20,281 nt of DNA from a virus. Below, piece after piece: positions 13,646 to 20,281 of the stretch (position 1 is its first letter; the number at the start of each line of letters is the position of its first letter). The translations under genes were made by a program, and so were the position numbers. Where the stretch lies: positions 1-20,281 of the IMG/VR virus record IMGVR_UViG_3300046003_008172. One strand, given 5' to 3'. The notes beneath the pieces were generated by a model, which saw only the letters and a program-made list of their open reading frames with translations, did no database searches and was not told the origin of the DNA.

Positions 13646-14949
13646 TCCGTTTCAACTTTCTTTAAGGTTGGGAGTTTCTTTAATTGAGGCAAGTTAAGAG
13701 ACATCTTTTGTGCAAAATTAGGAAGATAGTTTGTAAGCATAGTATCAAACTTATTAACCATAGAATCGAATGACCAACGTGTTTCTATTTCATTAACAGA
13801 TTTCTTTGAGTTCGATAGATATGAATTATACTTCTTGTACACTTTTACAAGAGTCTCGGACGCATATTTGTAGTTTACACTAAACCAAGATGAACCTTCA
13901 TTTAAAACACCTTCCCAAACAGAACTCTTATGTATTGGCGTTAACTCTCCATCCAAATATGTGTGAAATGCTGGGTTTACAAAATCAACATGACCACTCC
14001 ATCCAGAAACAATAACTGGTTTTCCAGTTGTTATAAACTCTGCAATTGGTCTTCCATATCCTTCACCCTTTGTGAAAGAAACTAATGCCTTTACTTTATT
14101 ATGATTATAAAGTGTATTCATTTCATTATCTGTCAAATCACCATGAAGAAGATAGATGTTTGGGAGATTCTTCTTTTTTGTCATTTGCTTAATGAGTCTA
14201 ATCTTTTCAAGAGTTTTACTTCTATCTGTTATTGAAAACGCTCCACTTGAAGATTTCAGAATCAATGCAGGTGGATTTTCCGTATCTCCAAATGTTTCCA
14301 AGAATGTATAAATCAATCCAGAAACATCTTTTCGGTCTTGAGTAAAATCACCCTTTAACCAATGACCAACAAATAGATAACAAAATTCTTCTTTTATTGA
14401 ATTTAGAGTTTCTTCTATTTCAATCGAAGATGATAAGGTTCTATTGAAAATATCGGTTCTAACACCTTCATGTAGAATTTCAATTGGAACATTTATTTCA
14501 ACGTTACCAAGAGACTGACCTGTTGTTTTATCGCGTCTTTCGTACTTTGTTGACACAAAAACTTCTTTTGCGTGTTTTGATGGAACAATTACAAGGTTCA
14601 TTCTATTACAACCTTCTATCCATTCACCGGAACACATATCAGTTTCAACACCAGCAGTTATACCAATGTTGTACTTACCAACAGGTTGAAATTCATTTGG
14701 AATAGTGCATTGAACCCAAACATCTGGTTTTTCAGTTAGTCCAGGAATTACAGCATCGAGTATTTGTTTATGTTCTGGATTATTTTCATTAAGTGCATTC
14801 ATCGGAGTACCGCCCCAATTTATAGAAATAACCTTGATGTTGAACCTGTCCATTCTGAAAAGGGAAATCAAAAGGTCACGAGCGTGTTCTCCATAACCAC
14901 TTCGTGTAGAAACCGGACCACAGAATACTAAATTTGGTTTATTTGCCAT
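13642..14949 (-). CDS. GT4-type (GT-B) glycosyltransferase, 435 aa
   Basis: Retaining GT-B enzyme. The N-terminal acceptor-side domain begins with NLVFCGPVSTRSGYGEHARD, the glycine-rich first loop of the family. The C-terminal donor domain contains LYNHNKVKALVSFTKGEGYG and RPIAEFITTGKPVIVSG, that is the E-x7-E motif (Glu296, Glu304) that binds the nucleotide sugar, with Gly-Lys-Pro as in other phage and bacterial GT4 enzymes. No membrane segment is visible. It is preceded by GAGG five bases before its ATG and starts seven bases after the first GT4 gene. The two GT4 proteins share the general layout but differ strongly in sequence, so they are not a recent duplication. Substrates unknown. Confidence 0.9.
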   Translation of the reverse strand: MANKPNLVFCGPVSTRSGYGEHARDLLISLFRMDRFNIKVISINWGGTPMNALNENNPEHKQILDAVIPGLTEKPDVWVQCTIPNEFQPVGKYNIGITAGVETDMCSGEWIEGCNRMNLVIVPSKHAKEVFVSTKYERRDKTTGQSLGNVEINVPIEILHEGVRTDIFNRTLSSSIEIEETLNSIKEEFCYLFVGHWLKGDFTQDRKDVSGLIYTFLETFGDTENPPALILKSSSGAFSITDRSKTLEKIRLIKQMTKKKNLPNIYLLHGDLTDNEMNTLYNHNKVKALVSFTKGEGYGRPIAEFITTGKPVIVSGWSGHVDFVNPAFHTYLDGELTPIHKSSVWEGVLNEGSSWFSVNYKYASETLVKVYKKYNSYLSNSKKSVNEIETRWSFDSMVNKFDTMLTNYLPNFAQKMSLNLPQLKKLPTLKKVETE

Positions 14950-14956
14950 ATTATCC

Positions 14957-16357
14957 TCATGCTAAATGTAATTCAAAACGATTTCTTGGTTTCCAATTTT
15001 GGAAACAACCTTCAATGTTATCAACAACGCGTTGACACATATTGTCACGACTCATACCAACTTCAGGATTCTTGATAAATTCAACACCCTTTAGTCCGGC
15101 AGACTTTCTTTTTTCCTTTGGTGTTATAAACCATTCATATAGTGCATCACCAACTTCACGGAAATCAGCACGGTCATCAAAGATATATGGTGTTGGAACA
15201 GAACCTTGAAGTGAGATGTTTGATGGCCAAATTGGTTTTACCCATTCACCGTGTTGAAGATTTGACCATTCTTCTTTTCTATGAAGTGTCTTTACTTCAA
15301 TGTAATCATCTGCCGTAAAATACTTACCCGTCTTTGGATTGATGAAACCACATTGGTCTTGTAGACCACCTGTAACGTTCACGACGATTGGAGTTCCTGC
15401 TGAAATTGCTTCTGCCGTACCGAGACCAAATCCTTCGTTTGATGCCATGTTAACAACAACATCAGCGGCATTATACAGTACATTTAATCCTTGACTTGGT
15501 ATAACCTTATCGCTAAATGCAACTGGATAAGGACATAGTTCAGAGACCACAGCAGTTAAGTCAGTTCCATTTGGGTCTATTGGAGTGCCGTGCATTAAAA
15601 GAAGAGCATTGGTATCAGGATTTCCACCATTGTCCTTTATCTTATCACACATATGTTTATAGGCAAGGACAACATCACCTGGATGTTTTCTGTGAATATT
15701 TCTATTGTTCCAAAAAACAACAAATTTATCGGGATTATTACCACGAATCTTTTGAGATTCTGATACCAATTCATTCCATTGTTTATCGTCACTCTTGATT
15801 GGATAATACATATCGGTGTCTATACCATGTGGAACATACGTTACTCTACTAGAGTCAACATTTCCTTCGAATCTATTCAGAACTCGATAGTTAATTCCAT
15901 ATGTTTGTTTTGAAATTGACATCAACAAATCACAACTAGAATATGCCTCTTTGTTCCACATTGGGTCTGGAATGTCATCCCAAATATTTAGATACATCAG
16001 TGGGATTTCTGTTCTTATTTCATGCTCCATTGCATATAACCAGTCCCAAAATCTTGGGTCTGTAAAATGTAAAATGGCATCTGGTTTTTCAGTTAAAATT
16101 AACTGACGTAGAAAAATAGGGTCACCATATCCATCATTACAATAAATCTTTATAGATGCATCTTGAACACCCGTCATCTTTTTTGCATCTTCTGAAAGGT
16201 CAAGTACCTTTCCTTTTTCTGGATGATTGATAGCGGCACCAACTTGAACCCAATCATATTTGTGACACGTACCAATTACCATATCACGAGAGACAGTTGC
16301 AATACCACTCGTTAGACGTAAATCGTCTGATAGGAGGAGAATCTTTTTCTTTACCAT
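14957..16357 (-). CDS. GT4-type (GT-B) glycosyltransferase, 466 aa, first gene of the glycan module
   Basis: Retaining GT-B glycosyltransferase. It begins KKILLLSDDLRLTSGIATVS, the glycine-containing loop of the first Rossmann domain, and carries YVPHGIDTDMYYP at the domain link. The donor-binding motif is ASNEGFGLGTAEAISAGTP, with Glu308 and Glu316 in E-x7-E spacing, followed by IVVNVTGGLQDQCGF. The protein is longer than the average GT4 because of an insert with conserved Trp and Asp residues after the E-x7-E motif (about residues 340-400). The ATG at 16357 has AAGG six bases upstream and lies after a 57-bp gap that separates it from the IMPDH-like gene; a module promoter would be expected there, but I see no convincing consensus. 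Confidence 0.92.
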   Translation of the reverse strand: MVKKKILLLSDDLRLTSGIATVSRDMVIGTCHKYDWVQVGAAINHPEKGKVLDLSEDAKKMTGVQDASIKIYCNDGYGDPIFLRQLILTEKPDAILHFTDPRFWDWLYAMEHEIRTEIPLMYLNIWDDIPDPMWNKEAYSSCDLLMSISKQTYGINYRVLNRFEGNVDSSRVTYVPHGIDTDMYYPIKSDDKQWNELVSESQKIRGNNPDKFVVFWNNRNIHRKHPGDVVLAYKHMCDKIKDNGGNPDTNALLLMHGTPIDPNGTDLTAVVSELCPYPVAFSDKVIPSQGLNVLYNAADVVVNMASNEGFGLGTAEAISAGTPIVVNVTGGLQDQCGFINPKTGKYFTADDYIEVKTLHRKEEWSNLQHGEWVKPIWPSNISLQGSVPTPYIFDDRADFREVGDALYEWFITPKEKRKSAGLKGVEFIKNPEVGMSRDNMCQRVVDNIEGCFQNWKPRNRFELHLA

Positions 16358-16414
16358 ACAAAACCTTTAATTACGAAACTTCTTTTTAATAAATATCAAT
16401 ATACGAAAAAACGA
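16358..16414 (-). other. 57-bp intergenic gap at the upstream border of the glycan module
   Basis: Very AT-rich, no coding potential. On the transcribed strand it holds ATATTTAT ending 31 bases before the ATG of the GT4 gene and an AAAGG ribosome site. A T run (six T) follows the IMPDH-like stop but without a stem, so I do not call a terminator. It is a likely place for a promoter, but no -35/-10 pair with standard spacing is convincing. Confidence 0.3.
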
Positions 16415-17446
16415 TTACAATAACAAGTGTGGTTTTGCTTCAATCAAACCATTTTGTGTAATCAAAACGTGTTCGGAATTTACATGAAACTCTGTAATAT
16501 TTCTTGCATTTACATAAGACATTGAAGAACGAACGCCATCCTTGATGTCATTAATGATTCTCTCGACCTTACCCTTGTAAGGAATCAACTTTGAATTACC
16601 TTCCACGTTCTTTTCTTCCAAACCATGAACTTGTTTTACTTCGGCTGATGCAGAACCACGATACTTCTTGAAGAGTTGTTCGTTCGGCCACATTCCCATT
16701 CTTTGAATTTCACCGGGAGATTCACGAGTACCTGCGAGAAGTGAACCCAACATTACAGAGTCCGCACCAAGTGACAATGCCTTTGCAACATCACCTGTCA
16801 ATCTAATTCCGCCGTCTGCAATAACAGGAACATCGATTCCTGTTTCTTCTATACCAGCAATAGATTCAATAAGTGCGGTAACTTGTGGAATACCAACACC
16901 AGTTCTGATTCTTGTTTCACAAAGAGAACCATTACCGATACCAACTCGAATTGCATCTGCTCCCCACTCTGCCAGATTCCTTGCACCTTCACGAGTGGAA
17001 ACATTACCAGCAATCACATCAACATATTCAGGAAGATTTTCCTTACACCACTTGATTGCATCTTTTACTTGTTTTGTGTTACCGTGAGCAACATCAATAA
17101 GAAGAACTATCGCGCCGGCATTTGCAAGAGAAGCCGCACGTTCTTGATAATCTCCTGTTGCACCAATTGCTGCTGAAACAAGTTTCTCTTGTTCCTTTAC
17201 TTTCAAGACGTGTTTTACTTGTTCATCTATTTTCATGAAACGATGAATGATACCAACTCCACCGTGGTCTGCCATAGCAAGACACATCTTTGAATCTGAA
17301 ACTGTGTCCATCGGTGAAGAGACAAGTGGTGATCCAATAACATATCTCTTTGTGAATTTTGTTCTCAACTCACATTGACTCCGACTTTCTATTTCACTGT
17401 AAACCGGAGTGATTTGAATATCATCAAATGTATATGCGTACTTCAT
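16415..17446 (-). CDS. IMP dehydrogenase/GMP reductase family enzyme without CBS domains, 343 aa
   Basis: TIM-barrel enzyme of guanine-nucleotide metabolism (IMP to XMP with NAD+, or GMP to IMP with NADPH). Seen: the N-terminal YTFDDIQITP, SPMDTVSD, VGIIHRF, the NAD-side IDVAHGNT (Asp118), and the catalytic loop GIGNGSLCETRIRTGVGIPQ with Cys176. Downstream, IADGGIRLTGDVAKAL, VMLGSLLAGTRESPGE and KYRGSAS complete the IMP site, and LIPYKGKVERIINDI with GVRSSMSYV ends the barrel. Between HRF (residues 68-70) and the next barrel strand there are only about 20 residues, so the regulatory CBS pair is absent. AHG and LAGT-ESPGE look like IMPDH, while the flap EGNSKLIPYKG lacks the usual Arg-Tyr catalytic pair of IMPDH and recalls GMP reductase; I leave the direction open. 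ATG at 17446 (AGGG upstream) overlaps the nuclease stop in TAATG. Confidence 0.92.
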   Translation of the reverse strand: MKYAYTFDDIQITPVYSEIESRSQCELRTKFTKRYVIGSPLVSSPMDTVSDSKMCLAMADHGGVGIIHRFMKIDEQVKHVLKVKEQEKLVSAAIGATGDYQERAASLANAGAIVLLIDVAHGNTKQVKDAIKWCKENLPEYVDVIAGNVSTREGARNLAEWGADAIRVGIGNGSLCETRIRTGVGIPQVTALIESIAGIEETGIDVPVIADGGIRLTGDVAKALSLGADSVMLGSLLAGTRESPGEIQRMGMWPNEQLFKKYRGSASAEVKQVHGLEEKNVEGNSKLIPYKGKVERIINDIKDGVRSSMSYVNARNITEFHVNSEHVLITQNGLIEAKPHLLL

Positions 17447-18348
17447 TATTGAACCCTGTTTTTTATTGGACATAAATCATCTCTATCTTTGAACTCACAC
17501 CAACGGCAATTCTTTTTCTTTTCGCCTTCAATTGGTGGGTGGTAAATATCTGTTCTCTTATTACCTTCCGAATCAAATGCCGTTTCAACAAATGTTTGAA
17601 TCTCCTTCAGAATTTGAGTTTGTGAAACCTTACCATGAGAAGGAGCAAATCGTTGAACACGTTTTCTCATTGCTGCATATTCTGCGTTCTCATCAATCTT
17701 ACGTTTGAGAATAAGATATTCAATCTCAATATCGTCGGGATGAATATCATACTGTTTTGCATAGAACGTCTTGTATAGAACAAGTTGTGAAGTCTTTACT
17801 TTATCTGCCTTCGTGTACTTATTCCATCCACTTGTTGATGTTTTAAAATCGTAGATGTGAATCTTACCATTTCGTATATCTCTCATCACCAAGTCAAGGA
17901 AACCAACGAGTCGAACATTTGGATTTGATTCGAGTGGTACGATATTGATTGGCAATTCGATACCAACAAGTTCCCAACCCTTCTTCATAAAGAACTCTTC
18001 ACGATGTGCCTTGAACCAACGTATGATTTCAATACCATCCATAAGGTGTTCTTGCATTTCATCACGATGTGAGAAGTGCTCGTCATTGTTTTCAGTCAAT
18101 AACTTTTTGTACTCCACACCCATTTTTTCTTTTAGAAGGTCTTCGAGTGGAAGTTCGTTTGCTTCTTCAACGGTAGAACGATACAACATCTCTACATACA
18201 TCTGAAGAACTTCGTGCATTGCAGTTCCAAACACGAGAGCGATTGATGGAGAAGGAACGGAAACCTTATCAATGTAATTCAGTTTCCAACGATGAGGACA
18301 TCCCTTCCACATTTGATATTGTGAAAAGGAAATTCGTGAAGAGGACAT
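17446..18348 (-). CDS. PD-(D/E)XK nuclease of the RecB/Cas4/AddB type with probable Fe-S cluster, 300 aa
   Basis: Predicted Mg-dependent DNA exonuclease or endonuclease for replication, recombination or end processing. The motif order of the RecB-like family is present: SFSQYQMWKGCPHRWKLNY at the N-terminus, FGTAMHEVL (His45), GIELP (Glu131), GFLDLVM (Asp152), IYDFKTS (Asp167, Lys169), and QLVLYKTFY as the QxxxY helix. Cys17 and the C-terminal Cys281, Cys284 and Cys293 (CRWC, then C before PIKN) have the one-plus-three arrangement that holds a 4Fe-4S cluster in AddB, Dna2 and Cas4. The length agrees with stand-alone phage versions. It lies between the DUF1599-like gene (TAATG overlap) and the IMPDH-family gene. 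No helicase is fused, and no CRISPR array or other cas gene is present, so Cas4 in the adaptation sense is not implied. Confidence 0.92.
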   Translation of the reverse strand: MSSSRISFSQYQMWKGCPHRWKLNYIDKVSVPSPSIALVFGTAMHEVLQMYVEMLYRSTVEEANELPLEDLLKEKMGVEYKKLLTENNDEHFSHRDEMQEHLMDGIEIIRWFKAHREEFFMKKGWELVGIELPINIVPLESNPNVRLVGFLDLVMRDIRNGKIHIYDFKTSTSGWNKYTKADKVKTSQLVLYKTFYAKQYDIHPDDIEIEYLILKRKIDENAEYAAMRKRVQRFAPSHGKVSQTQILKEIQTFVETAFDSEGNKRTDIYHPPIEGEKKKNCRWCEFKDRDDLCPIKNRVQ

Positions 18349-18719
18349 TACTTACCCCACTTCCCGTTTTGAACGAGTTGTGCAATGATACCGTAAACTG
18401 AAATATCTTTGAATGTATCTTCGAGTGACTCACCGACCGCATCTTGTGAACCAAACATAATCATTTGCTTGTACCGATTGATTTTATCATTGAGACGGAA
18501 GAACAAACCTTGAAGTGACAACTTCCTATCTTGTTCTCTTTCAAGAGTTGTTCCTAATGAAATGTTATCCGGTCCGTAGTTCTTTTGTTTACGGCAGAAT
18601 AAAACATATTGGTCTCTTTGAATCTTCTTAAACTCATCAGTCATTGCTGGATATTTTTCTTCCATCTCACGAACGATTGGGTCTTCTTGTCTACCCAAGT
18701 CAATTTCTTTTATTGCCAT
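18348..18719 (-). CDS. DUF1599/Nmad1-like protein, 123 aa
   Basis: The protein resembles the DUF1599 family, also named nucleotide modification associated domain 1, which is found in phages and linked by context to modified-nucleotide metabolism. Visible blocks: QKNYGPDNIS (Asn47-Tyr48-Gly49, Asp51-Asn52), LSLQGLFFRLNDKINRYKQM (Arg75, Asp78-Lys79, Arg82), and SLEDTFKDISVYGIIAQ (acidic helix Glu100-Asp101, Asp105). The acidic and Arg/Lys residues on helices recall the all-alpha NTP pyrophosphatases (MazG/dUTPase type), so nucleotide binding is plausible. I chose the ATG at 18719, which has AGGA five bases upstream; a start at 18731 overlapping the gp62-like stop (ATGA) would add MRNK. The biochemical role is unproven. 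Confidence 0.78.
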   Translation of the reverse strand: MAIKEIDLGRQEDPIVREMEEKYPAMTDEFKKIQRDQYVLFCRKQKNYGPDNISLGTTLEREQDRKLSLQGLFFRLNDKINRYKQMIMFGSQDAVGESLEDTFKDISVYGIIAQLVQNGKWGK

Positions 18720-18727
18720 CTTGTTCC

Positions 18728-19180
18728 TCATTGTAATGTCTTTAGTTGTTTCTTGAATTTTTCTACGTCTTCTTTCTTGGTTCCATAAGATTCCAAAACA
18801 GAAACAAGTTCGTTTGGATTTATTCTTACAAGGTCTGTAATATATTCAAAAATTACTTTCTTACCAAGTTGATAATGTTGACAGAATAAATCTACAAATT
18901 GTGAATCTATATCTATCTTTTTCTTTTTCTTCGTGTACTTCAGATAGAATGTTGTCTTTGGTAGAATATCGTGAAGTAATTTGTAGTAATCTTTGGAAGT
19001 AAGGATGCCGTTACTATACTTTTGAAAGTCGTTCACGGCATCCGTTAGTTCCATTTCCATAGAAAACCAACGGGTGATGATAAAGTTATTCCACACCTTT
19101 TGGTCTTCTTCTGCAAGGGTTTCCCATTTGATTTTATCTTTGGTCACGCCCTTTATCAAATCGAACAGGGTCTTAGCCAT
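18728..19180 (-). CDS. 62: gp62-like clamp loader small subunit, 150 aa
   Basis: In T4, gp62 joins a gp44 tetramer to load the sliding clamp gp45 on DNA. Identification is partly by position (two genes after a gp44-like ATPase) and partly by sequence pattern: WNNFIITRWFSMEMELTDAV resembles the gp62 block around FMVENALSQFPE; then YYKLLHDILPKTTFYLKY parallels the segment with YLMAAVPRGKRY; and VDLFCQHYQLGKKVIFEYIT parallels LLAKRYQVNTNDAINY. T4 gp62 has 187 residues, so this one is shorter. I take MAKTLFDL at 19180 as start; it overlaps the zinc-ribbon stop by eight bases (ATGGCTAA), and a longer frame to 19285 would lie inside the upstream gene. A basic KKKKK patch follows the middle block. 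Confidence 0.78.
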   Translation of the reverse strand: MAKTLFDLIKGVTKDKIKWETLAEEDQKVWNNFIITRWFSMEMELTDAVNDFQKYSNGILTSKDYYKLLHDILPKTTFYLKYTKKKKKIDIDSQFVDLFCQHYQLGKKVIFEYITDLVRINPNELVSVLESYGTKKEDVEKFKKQLKTLQ

Positions 19181-19430
19181 TCTGACCAAACCCCGTTGGT
19201 AAAAATTCAGGATTGATATTTCCACACTCAAGACAGGCATATGTTTCAAGTGGAACGATTGCTTCTTTTCCTGTTGGTGAAACAAGAGCAGAAATCTTCT
19301 TAAAGAAGGTTACTGAATGAAAGAAGTGTCCACCACACTTATCACAAGTAATATCTTGTGCCTCGTTGAGGTTTACGTTTACACGTTGTTGTGGTTGTTC
19401 TGCACCACCCAAGTCAAATACATTGCTCAT
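19173..19430 (-). CDS. Small zinc-ribbon protein, 85 aa
   Basis: Unrecognised family. Four cysteines in two CxxC knuckles, Cys29/Cys32 (CDKC) and Cys66/Cys69 (CLEC, followed by GN), with 33 residues between them containing beta-type hydrophobic strands (HFFHSVTFFKKISALV, EAIVPLETYAC), give a classic zinc-ribbon layout. Such domains bind DNA, RNA or proteins, for example in transcription factors and RNA polymerase subunits. Residues 1-25 are polar and Gln/Asn-rich, without cysteines. It lies between the two clamp loader genes, one base after gp44-like and overlapping gp62-like; in T4 no such gene intervenes. The ribosome site AGGAAA overlaps the gp44-like stop. A role in replication or in clamp-coupled late transcription can be imagined but is not shown. 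Confidence 0.85.
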   Translation of the reverse strand: MSNVFDLGGAEQPQQRVNVNLNEAQDITCDKCGGHFFHSVTFFKKISALVSPTGKEAIVPLETYACLECGNINPEFLPTGFGQNG

Positions 19431-19431
19431 A

Positions 19432-20281
19432 TTATTTCCTTTGATCTATTTCCATAATTAGTTGAATAAACATTGCCATTGCATTAATTTCATGGTCTAC
19501 TACCATTGCATCTTTGTATTGTGATTCTGCGATAATAAGAATCGCAGTTGATACAAACCCATTCGCAAATTGTTCTACATTATCATACAGATAACGGAAT
19601 AGTGGATTGTAATCACGAATTGAGTTGTCAGCGAGAATCTGACGAATCTCTGTGTACTTTTCTTTCTTGTTCTTACTTGACTTTAGAATATCAACAATCG
19701 TTGAGTAAAAGTTATTTTGAACAAGAGTTGACTTATCGAGTTGCATCTTACCATCGAGAATACAACGTTGAACCGTATTCAGGACACGACGAATATCGGG
19801 ATAAGTCATATTGATAATTTGTGCTAAATCTTCCTTTGAGAACTCCACGCCTTCCGATTCAAGAATTCCCATCGTGTGAACTGCAACATCTTTCTTGGAC
19901 GGAGGAACGATGTTAAAGATTTGACACCGAGATTGAATAGGGTCAATAATCTTGTCCACATAATTACACGTTAGGATGAACCGTGTTGTTTTGCTAAACG
20001 TCTCCATGATATTACGGAGAGCCGCTTGTGCATTAGGAGTAAGGTAATCGGACTCATCGAGGATGATAATCTTCAAACCACCGAAACCGATTGACGATGC
20101 GAACTGCTTGATTTTGTCTCGGACGGTATCAATGGAGTTCTCATCGGAAGCATTTATGTAAATGTAATTGTCTTTTGAAACTGTGTTGGCTACAATCTTT
20201 GCAAGTGTTGTCTTACCACTACCGGCATCACCATAAAGAAGAAGGTGTGGAACATCACCTGATTGTAGGTATCGCTTGAAC
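19432..20281 (-). CDS. 44: gp44-like sliding-clamp loader ATPase (RFC small-subunit type), N-terminus beyond window
   Basis: AAA+ ATPase that opens and loads the sliding clamp for the phage replisome. The frame is open to the right edge; 282 residues are visible. Motifs (numbering from the first visible codon): HLLLYGDAGSGKTTLAK (Walker A, Lys23), NASDENSIDTVRDKI, KIIILDESDYLTPNAQAALR (Walker B, Asp75-Glu76), sensor 1 in FILTCNYVDKII, and the arginine-finger motif SRC in PIQSRCQIF. The C-terminal helical collar follows (LFRYLYDNVEQF). Walker B reads DESD, not DEAD. T4 gp44 has 319 residues, so some 35-40 N-terminal residues are missing. A TTG at 20076 is an internal codon, not the start, as the Walker A region lies upstream in the same frame. 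The stop is part of the next ribosome site. Confidence 0.95.
   Translation of the reverse strand, partial: FKRYLQSGDVPHLLLYGDAGSGKTTLAKIVANTVSKDNYIYINASDENSIDTVRDKIKQFASSIGFGGLKIIILDESDYLTPNAQAALRNIMETFSKTTRFILTCNYVDKIIDPIQSRCQIFNIVPPSKKDVAVHTMGILESEGVEFSKEDLAQIINMTYPDIRRVLNTVQRCILDGKMQLDKSTLVQNNFYSTIVDILKSSKNKKEKYTEIRQILADNSIRDYNPLFRYLYDNVEQFANGFVSTAILIIAESQYKDAMVVDHEINAMAMFIQLIMEIDQRK

Noticed and set aside
13642-16357. The two GT4 genes as a recent tandem duplication
   Set aside because: Only the general family motifs agree; length, inserts and most of the sequence differ.
17446-18348. Cas4-like nuclease as a sign of a CRISPR system
   Set aside because: No repeat array and no other cas genes; the same domain with a Fe-S cluster is common in stand-alone phage nucleases.

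Overview
The window looks like part of a tailed-phage genome of the T4-like myovirus type. All 29 genes that I can support run on the minus strand, packed head to tail with stop/start overlaps (ATGA, TAATG) or gaps of a few bases. The DNA is AT-rich, roughly one third G+C by eye. The phage assignment rests on a T4-type clamp loader pair (gp44-like AAA+ ATPase and gp62-like small subunit), an IMPDH-family enzyme without CBS domains, and several small proteins of the kind seen in phages. I see no ribosomal, tRNA, transposase or CRISPR features. The host cannot be read from the sequence; the many lipopolysaccharide/capsule-type sugar enzymes would fit a Gram-negative host.

Layout in the direction of transcription (right to left). 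(1) 20281-16415, replication and nucleotide module: gp44-like clamp loader ATPase (cut by the window edge), a small four-cysteine zinc-ribbon protein, gp62-like clamp loader subunit, a DUF1599/Nmad1-like protein, a RecB/Cas4-like PD-(D/E)XK nuclease with a probable Fe-S cluster, and an IMPDH/GMP-reductase family enzyme. (2) 16357-2006, a continuous 14.3-kb glycan module: nine glycosyltransferases of at least six types (GT4 x2, GT2 x2, GT7-like, GT9-like, GT10-like and two further GT-A-type enzymes), with sugar-nucleotide and acyl-modification enzymes embedded in it: cupin, ketoacyl-ACP synthase III, left-handed beta-helix acyltransferase, PhyH-type dioxygenase, compact DegT-type aminotransferase, GDP-mannose 4,6-dehydratase, a GalE-like epimerase and a short UDP-glucose/GDP-mannose dehydrogenase. 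(3) 1948-1, small phage proteins: a Dps-like protein, a 63-residue CGC-motif protein, a Nudix hydrolase, a 113-residue unknown, and a partial gene running off the left edge.

How the genes may work together (inference): Gmd makes GDP-4-keto-6-deoxymannose. The DegT-like enzyme next to it could aminate this sugar, and the beta-helix acyltransferase could acylate the amine with a chain started by the KAS III enzyme and perhaps hydroxylated by the PhyH dioxygenase. The IMPDH-family enzyme could alter the guanine-nucleotide supply on which GDP-sugars depend. The glycosyltransferases would then build an oligosaccharide. I see no flippase, polymerase or membrane-anchored transferase, so the glycan is more likely placed on a cytoplasmic acceptor (virion protein, DNA or host precursor) than exported as a complete O-antigen, unless the missing parts lie outside the window or in the host.

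The two largest gene-free gaps, each 57 bp, lie exactly at the two borders of the glycan module. No stretch of 300 bases lacks a gene.
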